From: an uncultured Kiritimatiellota bacterium
GTDB taxonomy: Bacteria > Verrucomicrobiota > Kiritimatiellia > RFP12 > UBA1067
Direction of reading: 5' to 3'
Length of the DNA: 16,513 bases
NCBI GenBank assembly: GCA_934654805.1
Contig: CAKUGW010000067.1
Span: 1 to 16,513, forward strand
Positions 1 to 6,481 of the stretch are shown here, piece after piece. The notes beneath the pieces were generated by a model. The model was not told the origin of the DNA. It saw only the letters and a list, made by a program, of their open reading frames with translations, and made no database searches. The position numbers were made by a program, and so were the translations under genes. The number at the start of each line of letters is the position of its first letter. Position 1 is the first letter of the stretch.

Positions 1-1911
1 TTCCGCTCGAACACGCTGCAGGTCGCGCGCGAGATGGTGCTGCAGCACCGCCGCCACAGGTGCATCGCGATGTGGGGGCTCTTCAACGAGCTCTACCTGA
101 AGAAGATGCCCGACGGACAGGCCGAGCCGCTCGTGCGCGAGGTGAAGGATCTGATCCGCGCGCTCGATCCGCGCCCGACGGTCGCGGCGAACTTCCGCCA
201 GAAGCGGCTGGAGCTGAACGCGATTCCCGACGCGCTCGGCTTCAACCTCTATCCCGGCTGGTACAACGGCGAATCGTCCGAGCTGAACGAACGGGTCGAG
301 GCCTGTCGCACGCTGAACGGACGCACGACCATTGCGGTGTCCGAATACGGCGGGGGCGGCTCGCTCGGGCAGCTGATGCCCACGCCCGGCTTCCGTCCCG
401 AGGCGGGGAGCAAGTTCCATCCGGTCGACTACCAGCTGAAGCACCACGTCACGAGCTGGGCGGCGATCAAGGCGAATCCGCGCATCTGGGGCGCGTTCGT
501 GTGGCAGATGTTCGACTGCGGCAGCGACAACCGCCGCGAGGGCGCGCGCGACGGCCTCAACGACAAGGGGCTCGTCGCCTTCGACCACAAGACAGTGAAG
601 CCCGCCTACGAGTTCTACAGGCGCGAATGGAATCGCCCGGCGGCCGTGCCGGCGCGGATGACGGTTGTGGCGACGAACGACTTCCAGGCGGCGATCGACG
701 CGGTGGCGGCGGCGGGCGGCGGCACGGTGCGCGTCCCGCCGGGCGACTACGTGACGGGCGGCGTGTGGCTCAAGAGCCATGTCACGCTGGAGCTTTCCGA
801 GGGCGCGCGGCTCGTCTCGAACGGCGACCTCGCGACCTATGCCAACCGCCGCGCGATGGTCTACGCCGAAAACGCCGAGGACGTCGCCCTCGTCGGCAGG
901 GGCGAGGTCTGCGGTTCCGGCGAGAAGTTTCCCGCGCGCGACAACGCGCCGGACCGCCCGTTCGACGTCCTGTTCCGGACGTGCCGCGACTTCCGGATCG
1001 AGGGCGTGAGGCTCACGGATTCGGCGGCGTGGACGTGTAGCCTCAGGGACTGCGTGCGCGGCGTCGTGCGCGGCCTGAAGATCTTCAGCCACGCCAACCT
1101 CAACAACGACGGCCTCGACATCGAGGCGAGCGACCTGCTTGTCGAGGCCTGCGACATCGACGCCGACGACGACGCGCTCTGCTTCAAGAGCAACAGTCCG
1201 CAGTTCGTCGGGCGCAACGTCCGCGTGCGCAACTGCCGGCTCGCCTCCAACTGCAACGCGATCAAGTTCGGCACGGCCTCCTATGGCGCGTGGCGCGACG
1301 TGGTGATCGAGGGCTGCGAAGTCAGGCCTTGCTCGGTTTCCCGCTGGCGGGCGTGGCACGCGAAGAGGATTCCCGGCGGCGTGCCTGACGTGCCGCAGGG
1401 CCTTGGCGGCATCGTCCTCGAAGTCGTGGACGGCGGCGTCCTGGAAGACGTGACGGTGCGCGGCATCACGATGGAAGGGGTGCAGACGCCGATTGTCGTC
1501 CGCCTCGCGGCACGGCACGAGCCGTCCGCCGGGCGCGCGACGCGGCTGGAGAACGTCCTGATCGAGAACGTGACGGGCACGTGCCTGAGCCGCATCGCCT
1601 CGTCGGTCACGGGCGTGGCGGGCGGGAAGCGTCCTCGCGGCCTCACGCTCAGGAACGTCGATCTCACGATGCCCGGCGGCGCGACGGAGGCGATGGCCTT
1701 CCGGCGGCCCGTGGCGGAGGCGGCGCGGAGCTATCCCGAGAACCGCATGTTCGGGCACATCCTGCCGGCGTGGGGGCTCTACCTGCGCCATGCGGACGAC
1801 GTGCGGCTGGAGAACGTGACGCTGCGTCTCGCGACGGCCGACGCGCGTGAAGAGGCCGTTGTCACGTCGGACGTCACGGGGCTGTCGATGGAGCGCTGCA
1901 CCTTCCCCTAG
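1..1911 (+). CDS. GH2-type glycosidase barrel fused to a GH28-like beta-helix domain (5' truncated by window edge)
   Basis: The frame is open from base 1, so the N-terminus lies outside the window; residue numbers here count from the Met at base 34. Residues 1-200 look like the C-terminal half of a glycoside hydrolase family 2 TIM barrel. WGLFNEL carries the expected acid/base Glu (E19) and TIAVSEYGG the expected nucleophile (E104), with IWGAFVWQMFD further on. From about residue 210 a second domain begins with DFQAAIDAVAAAGGGTVRVP, typical of pectate-lyase/GH28 right-handed beta-helices. It contains NNDGLDIE (D359), a DADDDAL stretch (D378-D380) and NAIKFGT. The Asp sites match GH28, but the usual GHG motif is not evident, so the second activity could be a polygalacturonase, a rhamnogalacturonase-like activity or an atypical one. 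The expected role is removal of side chains and backbone cleavage of pectin-like polysaccharides. Secretion cannot be judged without the N-terminus. Confidence 0.85.
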   Translation, partial: FRSNTLQVAREMVLQHRRHRCIAMWGLFNELYLKKMPDGQAEPLVREVKDLIRALDPRPTVAANFRQKRLELNAIPDALGFNLYPGWYNGESSELNERVEACRTLNGRTTIAVSEYGGGGSLGQLMPTPGFRPEAGSKFHPVDYQLKHHVTSWAAIKANPRIWGAFVWQMFDCGSDNRREGARDGLNDKGLVAFDHKTVKPAYEFYRREWNRPAAVPARMTVVATNDFQAAIDAVAAAGGGTVRVPPGDYVTGGVWLKSHVTLELSEGARLVSNGDLATYANRRAMVYAENAEDVALVGRGEVCGSGEKFPARDNAPDRPFDVLFRTCRDFRIEGVRLTDSAAWTCSLRDCVRGVVRGLKIFSHANLNNDGLDIEASDLLVEACDIDADDDALCFKSNSPQFVGRNVRVRNCRLASNCNAIKFGTASYGAWRDVVIEGCEVRPCSVSRWRAWHAKRIPGGVPDVPQGLGGIVLEVVDGGVLEDVTVRGITMEGVQTPIVVRLAARHEPSAGRATRLENVLIENVTGTCLSRIASSVTGVAGGKRPRGLTLRNVDLTMPGGATEAMAFRRPVAEAARSYPENRMFGHILPAWGLYLRHADDVRLENVTLRLATADAREEAVVTSDVTGLSMERCTFP

Positions 1912-2507
1912 ACGCGGCGGCGAAGCGCAAGGCCCGCGAGGCCGACGAGCAGAAGCAGACCCGACGTCGGCTCCGGAATGGCATTCGTGAAATTGCCTTC
2001 CGTCGCAAAGGTGAATGTCCCCAGGTAGGACTTGCCTTCGGAGAGGCCGGAGACGGTGAACCGGTCGGTCACGGGGTTGTCGGTCACCTGACCGAATTCG
2101 TCAACATAGTAGAGGTTGCGGTATTTCTCCGTGATGACGTCATAGACGAGCACGGTAAGGACATCGCCGTCTTTGATGGAACTCGGAAGCGTGGTCGAGA
2201 AACTACCACCCGACACCTTGCCTATGTCTGTAGTATAGCCCGAAGTCACAACGTTGCCATGGGTCAAGAGCTCGTAGCTTTCCGTGCCATCGGCAGCTGT
2301 CGTGACCAGACAAAGGTAGATTCCGCCCCCCGAAATCTCCTCGGCTTTCGTGTTGTTCTCCACATCCCACAGATAGCCTGCGGATTTCCAGTTGATGGAC
2401 GCCGCCTGCGCGAACCCCGCCAGCGCCATGACCGCCAGCGCGGCGAGCAGTTTCGTGTGCCGACATGAATTCTTGCGAGTCCAACGAGTGCTCCAATTAC
2501 CTGCCAT
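1908..2507 (-). CDS. PEP-CTERM sorting-domain protein, secreted, function unknown (199 aa)
   Basis: An N-terminal signal peptide is visible: a basic stretch (RKNSCRHTK) followed by LLAALAVMALAGFAQAA, with likely cleavage after AQA. The C-terminus has the PEP-CTERM pattern, IPEP followed by SGLLLLVGLAGLAL and RRRV. Such tails are recognised by exosortase-type machinery and mark proteins for export and surface or matrix attachment. The middle part is rich in Gly, Thr and Ser, with predicted beta character, and has no recognisable catalytic motif. I chose the ATG at 2507: it is the only ATG that keeps the signal peptide near the N-terminus, and AAAGG lies just upstream. A 28-codon ORF ends at that ATG in a TAATG overlap, so translation may be coupled. 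The gene converges on the glycosidase and shares its last bases. Confidence 0.85.
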   Translation of the reverse strand: MAGNWSTRWTRKNSCRHTKLLAALAVMALAGFAQAASINWKSAGYLWDVENNTKAEEISGGGIYLCLVTTAADGTESYELLTHGNVVTSGYTTDIGKVSGGSFSTTLPSSIKDGDVLTVLVYDVITEKYRNLYYVDEFGQVTDNPVTDRFTVSGLSEGKSYLGTFTFATEGNFTNAIPEPTSGLLLLVGLAGLALRRRV

Positions 2508-2593
2508 TACCTTTGATGTTTCTCCATTCGTTCCGCACCCACTTTGAAGAAGAGCTCGCCGCCGGGCGCGGAAAAGGAACGGCGTGTCTTCAC
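2507..2593 (-). CDS. Possible 28-codon leader ORF coupled to the PEP-CTERM gene
   Basis: An AGGAGG (2597-2602) stands 3 nt before a GTG. This opens a 28-codon frame beginning MKTRRSFSAPGG and ending MEKHQR, whose TAA overlaps the downstream ATG as TAATG. The ribosome-binding site is strong, though closer to the start than ideal. I do not recognise the peptide. It could be a regulatory leader or a degenerate remnant. Being in a transcribed leader with a good Shine-Dalgarno and an exact stop/start overlap is the only support for its being translated. Confidence 0.4.
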   Translation of the reverse strand: MKTRRSFSAPGGELFFKVGAERMEKHQR

Positions 2594-2669
2594 AATCCTC
2601 CTCTCGGCCCAGTGTGCGGCCAAGGATCAAAGGTTTCGCCGTCCGCAGAATTACAATAAATTCGAGATT

Positions 2670-2684
2670 AGAGGTCAGACCTCT
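2670..2684. repeat. 15-bp palindrome in the PEP-CTERM leader
   Basis: AGAGGTC and GACCTCT are perfect inverted arms around a single A. The one-base centre makes a hairpin unlikely and a dimeric protein-binding site more plausible. It lies between the promoter at 2766-2795 and the PEP-CTERM gene. The rest of 2594-2765 shows no gene. Confidence 0.4.
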
Positions 2685-2765
2685 TTTCTCTATTTTATCG
2701 TAATTCGCCTTCGGCCGATGGCGAGCGCCATTCCGCGCCCGCCGCTGTCAAAGAACAATGCGCGA

Positions 2766-2795
2766 AGTATATCATCTCGCGCCGAACCCTGTCAA
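2766..2795 (-). promoter_or_regulatory. Sigma70-type promoter for the PEP-CTERM gene
   Basis: Read on the minus strand, a perfect -35 TTGACA (2790-2795) is followed after 18 nt by TATACT (2766-2771). It lies in the last codons of the acetyltransferase gene and points at the PEP-CTERM gene. This implies an unusually long 5' leader of about 250 nt containing the palindrome and the leader ORF. Confidence 0.65.
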
Positions 2796-3335
2796 ATCGG
2801 CGAAGGTTTGCATGCTTGGGCGTTTGGGTGTTTGGAAGTTCAAAATTCTTTTTCCCCGAATTTCAGCTGCCCATGATTCGTGCGAATCCATGGACAAAGG
2901 CCGTTGCAGATACACCATGTCCACCAACTTTACGCCTCCCTCGTAGATTGGGTGGTCATAATTGTCCGTAAAGAAATTGGGAACCCGATAGGATCGAACG
3001 AATCCACACTTTTCATAGAACGGGATTGTCAGCGGACTCTCACCTGTTCCAACCTGAAGAACCGAATGGCTCCCTGCGTATCGCCGAGCAAGGAACGCAA
3101 TCAGCGTCTTGCCATAGCCTTTTCTCTGCTCTGTCGGGGCAACCGCGATGTTCTTGATTTCAAGAATCCCGGCTCCTTCATCCGTAACAACGCATTCCGC
3201 CTTCACGCCGCCCTCCTCAAGCACATACAAGGTGCCCCGTTCGAGATAACGGTCGATCATGTTCTCCTGTTCATCCCCCAGGAGCAACAACGGGAGAAAA
3301 CGTTTTTTGTTCTCCTTGACGTCTCGTATTCTCAC
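2772..3335 (-). CDS. GNAT-family N-acetyltransferase (187 aa)
   Basis: This is a GCN5-related acetyltransferase that would transfer acetyl from acetyl-CoA to an unknown small molecule or protein. The core is clear: LEIKNIAVAPTEQRKGYGKTLIAF contains the acetyl-CoA binding loop (Q/R-x-x-G-x-G). It is followed by VGTGESPLTIPFYEKCGF and NFFTDNYDHPIYEGG, a signature shared by a well-populated GNAT subgroup. I chose the GTG at 3335 because GGAG stands 8 nt upstream and the protein then begins VRIRDVKENKKRFLPLLLL, the family's usual N-terminus; the frame is open further upstream, but those residues look unrelated. The last 25 or so residues run through an octamer-repeat sequence and are probably not part of the original fold. 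The gene begins 13 nt after the membrane-protein gene stops, so the two are probably co-transcribed. Confidence 0.88.
   Translation of the reverse strand: MRIRDVKENKKRFLPLLLLGDEQENMIDRYLERGTLYVLEEGGVKAECVVTDEGAGILEIKNIAVAPTEQRKGYGKTLIAFLARRYAGSHSVLQVGTGESPLTIPFYEKCGFVRSYRVPNFFTDNYDHPIYEGGVKLVDMVYLQRPLSMDSHESWAAEIRGKRILNFQTPKRPSMQTFADLTGFGAR
2815..2838. repeat. Three imperfect 8-bp tandem units
   Basis: The plus strand reads CTTGGGCG, TTTGGGTG, TTTGGAAG in succession. The units lie in the 3' tail of the acetyltransferase gene, and their translation forms an atypical C-terminal extension. This suggests that an intergenic-type repeat has been read into the frame. Confidence 0.5.
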
Positions 3336-3348
3336 AGCTACAGCTCCA

Positions 3349-3792
3349 TCAACGCTCGCATTCGCATGGGCCGCGCTCGGTCTGCCGAAGAATTGGGCCT
3401 TCAGGCCTGTTCCTGCGTTCGTCCTCCGAAATCGTGACACAGCCCATGCCTTGTCGTTTTTCGCGGTAGTATTTCGCGATCTCGCGGTTAAGCGCCATGT
3501 CCTCGGCGTCTCGCGCGCGTCTGCGTCGGGCAGCGCGGCGATAGGTCATCCAGACGAGGAAGATGCAGAAGAGGAGAATCATCACGCCCATCACCACGGC
3601 AAAGGCGAACTCTGCCGAGACATTTTGCGGACGGATGGCAAACGTCACGACAACGGCGAGGGTCGCGAGACAGGTGAGGACAGCCTCAAGCACCCCATAC
3701 TTGAGAGCTAACCGCCACCACGAGCCTCCGCCCTTTGGGAACGTCCCTTCGCGGGACGCATCGAAGACCCAGTCTATGCCGTCCGTCCCCAT
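3349..3792 (-). CDS. Small two-helix membrane protein with basic cytosolic tail (147 aa)
   Basis: I do not recognise a family. Two hydrophobic segments are visible, at about residues 33-53 (LEAVLTCLATLAVVVTFAI) and 62-84 (FAFAVVMGVMILLFCIFLVW). They are followed by a very basic stretch (YRRAARRRRARDAED) and a charged tail. By the positive-inside rule the tail is cytosolic. The start at 3792 overlaps the stop of the preceding membrane-protein gene (TGATG), which indicates translational coupling and supports this start over the longer upstream frame. The two proteins may form a complex. Weaker codon bias than in the flanking Wadjet genes is compatible with horizontal origin. Confidence 0.65.
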   Translation of the reverse strand: MGTDGIDWVFDASREGTFPKGGGSWWRLALKYGVLEAVLTCLATLAVVVTFAIRPQNVSAEFAFAVVMGVMILLFCIFLVWMTYRRAARRRRARDAEDMALNREIAKYYREKRQGMGCVTISEDERRNRPEGPILRQTERGPCECER

Positions 3793-4160
3793 CAGTACGT
3801 CGCCATGAGTTTCAGGAAGAGATACGCATTGACGAGATAGCCACTCGCGGCCACGCAGACGGCGACCCAATAGAACGAACGGTGATTCAAGATTGCGCCG
3901 CTCAGAACCGACAAGACAACGATGCTCATGGCCATGCCGGCCAGTTGTCCGTCTGGGTACAGCTCCCAGAAGCCAAAGTCCCAGCCCGCCCGCCCTTGGA
4001 TAAGCGGGCGTCCGGCAATCGCGCCCCAAAACGTCTCGTAAGGGCTCACACCCGCCCACCAGTGCCAGAGGCGGAAGCCGATGGACGCCAGAAGAAGCAG
4101 GCCAATCAAGCCGGCCACAATGCGCCCAATCTCGTGATCAATGTCTCTGTTGTCCATCAT
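3792..4160 (-). CDS. Small membrane protein with three predicted helices (122 aa)
   Basis: No family is recognised. Hydrophobic segments lie at about residues 12-33 (GRIVAGLIGLLLLASIGF), 73-91 and 96-117 (FYWVAVCVAASGYLVNAYLF). A Trp-rich region between the first and second (WHWWAGVSPYETFWGA) may be extracytoplasmic. I chose the first of two adjacent ATG codons (4160, 4157). An in-frame TTG at 4175 is also possible, and none has a clear ribosome-binding site, so the start is uncertain. The stop overlaps the next gene's start, suggesting the pair is made in matched amounts. Confidence 0.6.
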   Translation of the reverse strand: MMDNRDIDHEIGRIVAGLIGLLLLASIGFRLWHWWAGVSPYETFWGAIAGRPLIQGRAGWDFGFWELYPDGQLAGMAMSIVVLSVLSGAILNHRSFYWVAVCVAASGYLVNAYLFLKLMATY

Positions 4161-4272
4161 ATGGGTTTGCGCCAAGAGGCGGAAAGGCTGAGGTCGGCAA
4201 GTGAGAAGTCAAGGCGTAACATAGACGGCTCCAATCGCGCCGTAGGCGCTCGTCAGTAGACCGTCCCGCGCC

Positions 4273-4470
4273 TCATACGCCCACCCTCACCTTGAAGCCC
4301 AGCGTCGTGACGACCTTCAGGAGCGTGTCGAGCGTGACGTTCCCCTCACCCGTCTCCAGATTGGAGAGCGTATGCACGGACACGCCGCTCACGCGAGCAA
4401 GCCGTGCCTACGTGATGCGCAGCTCGTTCCGACGCGCCACAAGGGCCAAACCGATCTCCTTCTTGTTCAT
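4273..4470 (-). pseudogene. XRE/HipB-type helix-turn-helix regulator interrupted by an amber codon
   Basis: The frame gives MNKKEIGLALVARRNELRIT, then TAG (4408-4410), then ARLARVSGVSVHTLSNLETG and a short tail ending in KVRVGV. Both halves match a Cro/C1-type HTH, where the interrupted position is normally Gln (ITQARLA). One change of CAG to TAG therefore explains the break. The intact product would be about 65 aa, the size of HipB-like antitoxins and small repressors. A TGGTATAAT box lies 11 nt before the ATG, so the mRNA leader would be very short. No HipA-type partner follows. The alternative is amber readthrough or a sequencing error; the domain assignment itself is firm. Confidence 0.8.
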
Positions 4471-4480
4471 TGCAACGAAT

Positions 4481-4489
4481 ATTATACCA
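4481..4489 (-). promoter_or_regulatory. Extended -10 promoter of the XRE gene
   Basis: TGGTATAAT on the minus strand combines a perfect -10 with the TGn extension. No good -35 is seen at 16-18 nt, which is acceptable for extended -10 promoters. Transcription would begin only a few bases before the ATG at 4470. Confidence 0.55.
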
Positions 4490-4518
4490 CTTTTCGGCCA
4501 AGAGAGAGGACTGGAGAT

Positions 4519-4550
4519 GGCAGAATATTCATTCTACTGAATATTCTGCC
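4519..4550. repeat. Perfect inverted repeat (13-bp arms, 6-nt loop)
   Basis: GGCAGAATATTCA and TGAATATTCTGCC flank TTCTAC. No T-run follows on either strand, so it is not a canonical intrinsic terminator. It lies between the Nudix region and the XRE gene, and the stop codon of the 44-codon ORF is in its loop. It may act as an mRNA-stability hairpin, an operator, or the end of a small mobile unit. Confidence 0.6.
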
Positions 4551-4668
4551 CCGCGCGCCGCGAGAAATCCACGATGCCCGATTCCCTGAAGCGGCGCTTG
4601 CGCACGACCTCCGTCGCCGCGTTCACGACGGCGTAGCGCGGACAGGTCTCCAGATGGTCGCTGTGCAT
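4534..4668 (-). CDS. Unidentified small ORF (44 aa)
   Basis: A TGGTATAAT box (4708-4716) lies about 40 nt upstream of an ATG that opens a 44-codon frame beginning MHSDHLETCPRY and ending AGQNIQ. No ribosome-binding site is seen. The same frame stays open upstream into the region where the Nudix sequence breaks off, so this could instead be the frameshifted tail of that gene. It does not resemble known Nudix C-termini, and I recognise no family. Treat as weak. Confidence 0.25.
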   Translation of the reverse strand: MHSDHLETCPRYAVVNAATEVVRKRRFRESGIVDFSRRAGQNIQ

Positions 4669-4707
4669 AGGAAAGTCCGTCGCGTTAAAGTCTTCAAACG
4701 GACTGGC

Positions 4708-4716
4708 ATTATACCA
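4708..4716 (-). promoter_or_regulatory. Extended -10 box at the broken end of the Nudix gene
   Basis: TGGTATAAT on the minus strand overlaps the Nudix reading frame's stop. No clear -35 is visible. It could drive the 44-codon ORF and the genes beyond. Confidence 0.4.
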
Positions 4717-5050
4717 AAAACGCACTTGCAGGAACGGTTTCGCGCAGACCCAGTTCACGACGCCCGCTCTCAAGGAGCTCGCGCAGGGCTCCAGCAAGTG
4801 GTGAGGCATCGGACGGCTCCAGCACGCCTGCCGGAATCTCGTACGACACGCGTCCGATGCCGTGGCGGTACTGCCAGACGAGAACCATGCGCCCGTCTTC
4901 GGCGATTGCGATGACATTTACCCAGTCGGGGTACTCGAAGACATAGTACTCCGGGATGACATGGCCGTTTGGCAGCTCGACCTCATCGACCCGCACGGTC
5001 ATCCACGGTCTGGTCAGGATGTGTTTGCTTGATAGGACTTTCCAGTTCAT
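4709..5050 (-). pseudogene. Nudix hydrolase (ADP-ribose pyrophosphatase-like), broken after the Nudix box
   Basis: The protein begins MNWKVLSSKHILTRPWMTVRVDEVELPNG and continues through VIAIAEDGRMVLVWQYRHG to EIPAGVLEPSDASPLAGALRELLE. This is the normal order of an ADP-ribose/ADP-sugar pyrophosphatase of the Nudix family. The consensus box G-x5-E-x7-R-E-U-x-E-E-x-G-U is followed up to RELLE. Then the EETG portion is missing and the frame runs into unrelated residues and stops, at 113 aa. The expected acidic residue near the start of the box is Asp rather than Glu. Loss of the second metal-binding Glu and of the C-terminal third predicts an inactive enzyme. The start at 5050 gives the canonical N-terminus, with a TGGTATACT box just upstream. 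It lies 62 bp downstream of jetD on the same strand. Confidence 0.7.
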
Positions 5051-5061
5051 AGTCTGCGACG

Positions 5062-5070
5062 AGTATACCA
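5062..5070 (-). promoter_or_regulatory. Extended -10 box upstream of the Nudix gene
   Basis: TGGTATACT on the minus strand ends 11 nt before the ATG at 5050, giving a very short leader. No -35 is evident at the right spacing. Confidence 0.45.
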
Positions 5071-5112
5071 AGATGTCCGCGCATCCGTTCGGCTCAAGAA
5101 GAAACGGCTGCT

Positions 5113-6273
5113 TCAGAGTGGGAACGCCTCCTGCTCGTACCAACAGTCGCGCGTGAGCAGGAGGGCGATCTCCTTGGCATGGGGCATCTGCGGGGACGTT
5201 TCGAGAACACGACGGGCACGCGCCGCCTGCGCCGCCGTAAGCGGGATGCCGGCGATTTCTCCGGGATTGCGGACGATCTCGGCCGCGACGACGCGGCGAA
5301 GCGGCAGCCGGCGCCCCACCATGTCGGCGATGCGGAAACCGTCAAGGTCGGCGTCGCCCGCATGCTCCGCTTCCACGCCGGCGTCCCCGAGCGTCCGCAG
5401 GAACCGCTGGACGGCGCCGTTCGGATAGCCCTCTGTGTAAAGCGCGGGCCGCCTCGCCGCCACCAGGCGCGCAAAGGGCGCGGCGTTCTCGCTCGTGACG
5501 AGGAACGGCTCGCCATCCCGCCATTCGACCGCCCGGACGTGCGCCACCGTCTCGCCCGAAAGCGTTGTCGCCTGTCCCGCCTTGAAGAGACGCATAGGGA
5601 AGTCGAGCGTCTCGCCCGCATCCGTCATCAGGACGAGCGGCGCGAAGAACGTGACGAAGCTCGTGTAGGGGTTCTCGATGATGCCGTACGTCCCGAAGAG
5701 CGTCCGCTCGTCGACGTCGCGGCCCTCCAGGCCCGACAGCATCAACGCGAGCTGTCGCCGCAGGGGGCCTGTCCGCAGGGCCTTGCTGTCGTTGAGCCAG
5801 TCGGAGCCGAGCTGCGAAAGGGTCTTCTCCCCGCCGACACCCGCGCGCACATGCTTGAACACGCCCAGAAGCAAACGCTTCCACGAGTCGCGGTGGGCAG
5901 GATTCCGCACGAACCGCATCACCTCCGGCATCGTCTGCAAGACGCCAATCAACGTCCGCGCCTCCGGCGCACGCCAGGCGAGGCGCGTCAGGAACGTCTC
6001 GGTCGAGTCCGCCGCGTCTTCTCGTGCCAGCCCCAAGGCGGAGATGACCGTTTGCCAGGCCGATGGTTCACGCCAACGCGGCGGAAGCGTCCCCGTGACC
6101 GTGCCGTCCGCCTTCCGCGCCAAGGGCGCCCCCAAGAGGCCTTCCAGCGCACCCTGCGCCGCATAGTCCAGACCGCGCACCGTAAAACGCGCGGGCAAGG
6201 GCTGCCCCTGCAACGCCCGCTTCGCCATCCGGCTCAGGAACGGACGGAGCAATAGTGTGTGCGTAAACGACAT
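5113..6273 (-). CDS. jetD: Wadjet protein JetD, TOPRIM-domain nuclease (386 aa)
   Basis: JetD is the nuclease subunit of Wadjet and cuts closed circular DNA that JetABC has looped. The C-terminal half carries a TOPRIM signature: a conserved Glu in FLVTSENAAPF (E262), a beta strand PALYTEGYPNGAVQRFL, then the acidic cluster HAGDADLDGFRIA (D307, D309, D311), and a terminal WYEQEAFPL like other JetD/DUF2220/DUF2399 proteins. The N-terminal part (about 1-210) should be the DNA- or complex-binding arm domain. I chose the ATG at 6273 (MSFTHTLLLRPFL), because upstream residues in the open frame come from repeat-containing intergenic DNA. The gene is the last of the locus and is separated from the nuclease gene before it by about 240 bp holding a hairpin and repeats. 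Subtype (type II or a relative) is not certain from the eye alone. Confidence 0.85.
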   Translation of the reverse strand: MSFTHTLLLRPFLSRMAKRALQGQPLPARFTVRGLDYAAQGALEGLLGAPLARKADGTVTGTLPPRWREPSAWQTVISALGLAREDAADSTETFLTRLAWRAPEARTLIGVLQTMPEVMRFVRNPAHRDSWKRLLLGVFKHVRAGVGGEKTLSQLGSDWLNDSKALRTGPLRRQLALMLSGLEGRDVDERTLFGTYGIIENPYTSFVTFFAPLVLMTDAGETLDFPMRLFKAGQATTLSGETVAHVRAVEWRDGEPFLVTSENAAPFARLVAARRPALYTEGYPNGAVQRFLRTLGDAGVEAEHAGDADLDGFRIADMVGRRLPLRRVVAAEIVRNPGEIAGIPLTAAQAARARRVLETSPQMPHAKEIALLLTRDCWYEQEAFPL

Positions 6274-6300
6274 GCCGACGTTAGGACTCGCTCCGTTTAC

Positions 6301-6320
6301 TCTCAACTCGGCAGTTGAGA
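6301..6320. repeat. Short hairpin upstream of jetD
   Basis: Perfect 8-bp arms TCTCAACT/AGTTGAGA enclose CGGC. It lies 27 nt before the jetD start, with no T-run. It could be an mRNA processing or stabilising hairpin, or a weak attenuator. Confidence 0.45.
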
Positions 6321-6337
6321 TAGAGGCAGCCTCACAA

Positions 6338-6481
6338 GGAGGCACGGAGACACGGAGAAATGGCTGACTTTCAGATCGATTCACACAATTGATTTCTCTC
6401 GTCGATTTGCATACCTGACCCAATAAGTGAAGCCGTACGATGCGCCAAGATTTGCGATTCTCGCAGAAATTCCGTGCCTCC
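6338..6481. repeat. Repeat-bearing intergenic segment between the nuclease gene and jetD
   Basis: GGAGGCACGGA at 6338-6348 recurs inverted as TCCGTGCCTCC at 6471-6481. The first copy overlaps two exact tandem octamers CACGGAGA (6343-6350, 6351-6358). A near-repeat TGCGATTCTC occurs around 6453 and 6493. No gene is visible between 6274 and 6516. The structure resembles dispersed intergenic (REP-like) repeats inserted between operon genes. Confidence 0.5.

Noticed and set aside
60..1040. 326-codon plus-strand frame overlapping the glycosidase
   Set aside because: Almost entirely Arg/Ala/Gly; the overlapping frame carries GH2 and GH28 motifs.
3349..4059. Longer 236-codon version of the two-helix membrane protein
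   Set aside because: The first 89 codons lie within the upstream membrane-protein gene in another frame and look non-native; the TGATG start at 3792 explains the gene better.
4519..4550. Integron-type recombination site
   Set aside because: The inverted repeat is perfect and short, without the bulged bases or conserved core sites of attC, and no integrase is present.
5179..6255. 358-codon plus-strand frame opposite jetD
   Set aside because: The translation is dominated by Arg, His and Pro with no motif, while the minus strand encodes a TOPRIM nuclease with conserved residues.
6301..6481. Possible CRISPR array near a Card1/Can2-like nuclease
   Set aside because: Only two tandem octamers and one inverted pair are present; there are no regularly spaced 23-40 bp repeats with unique spacers, and no cas genes in the window.
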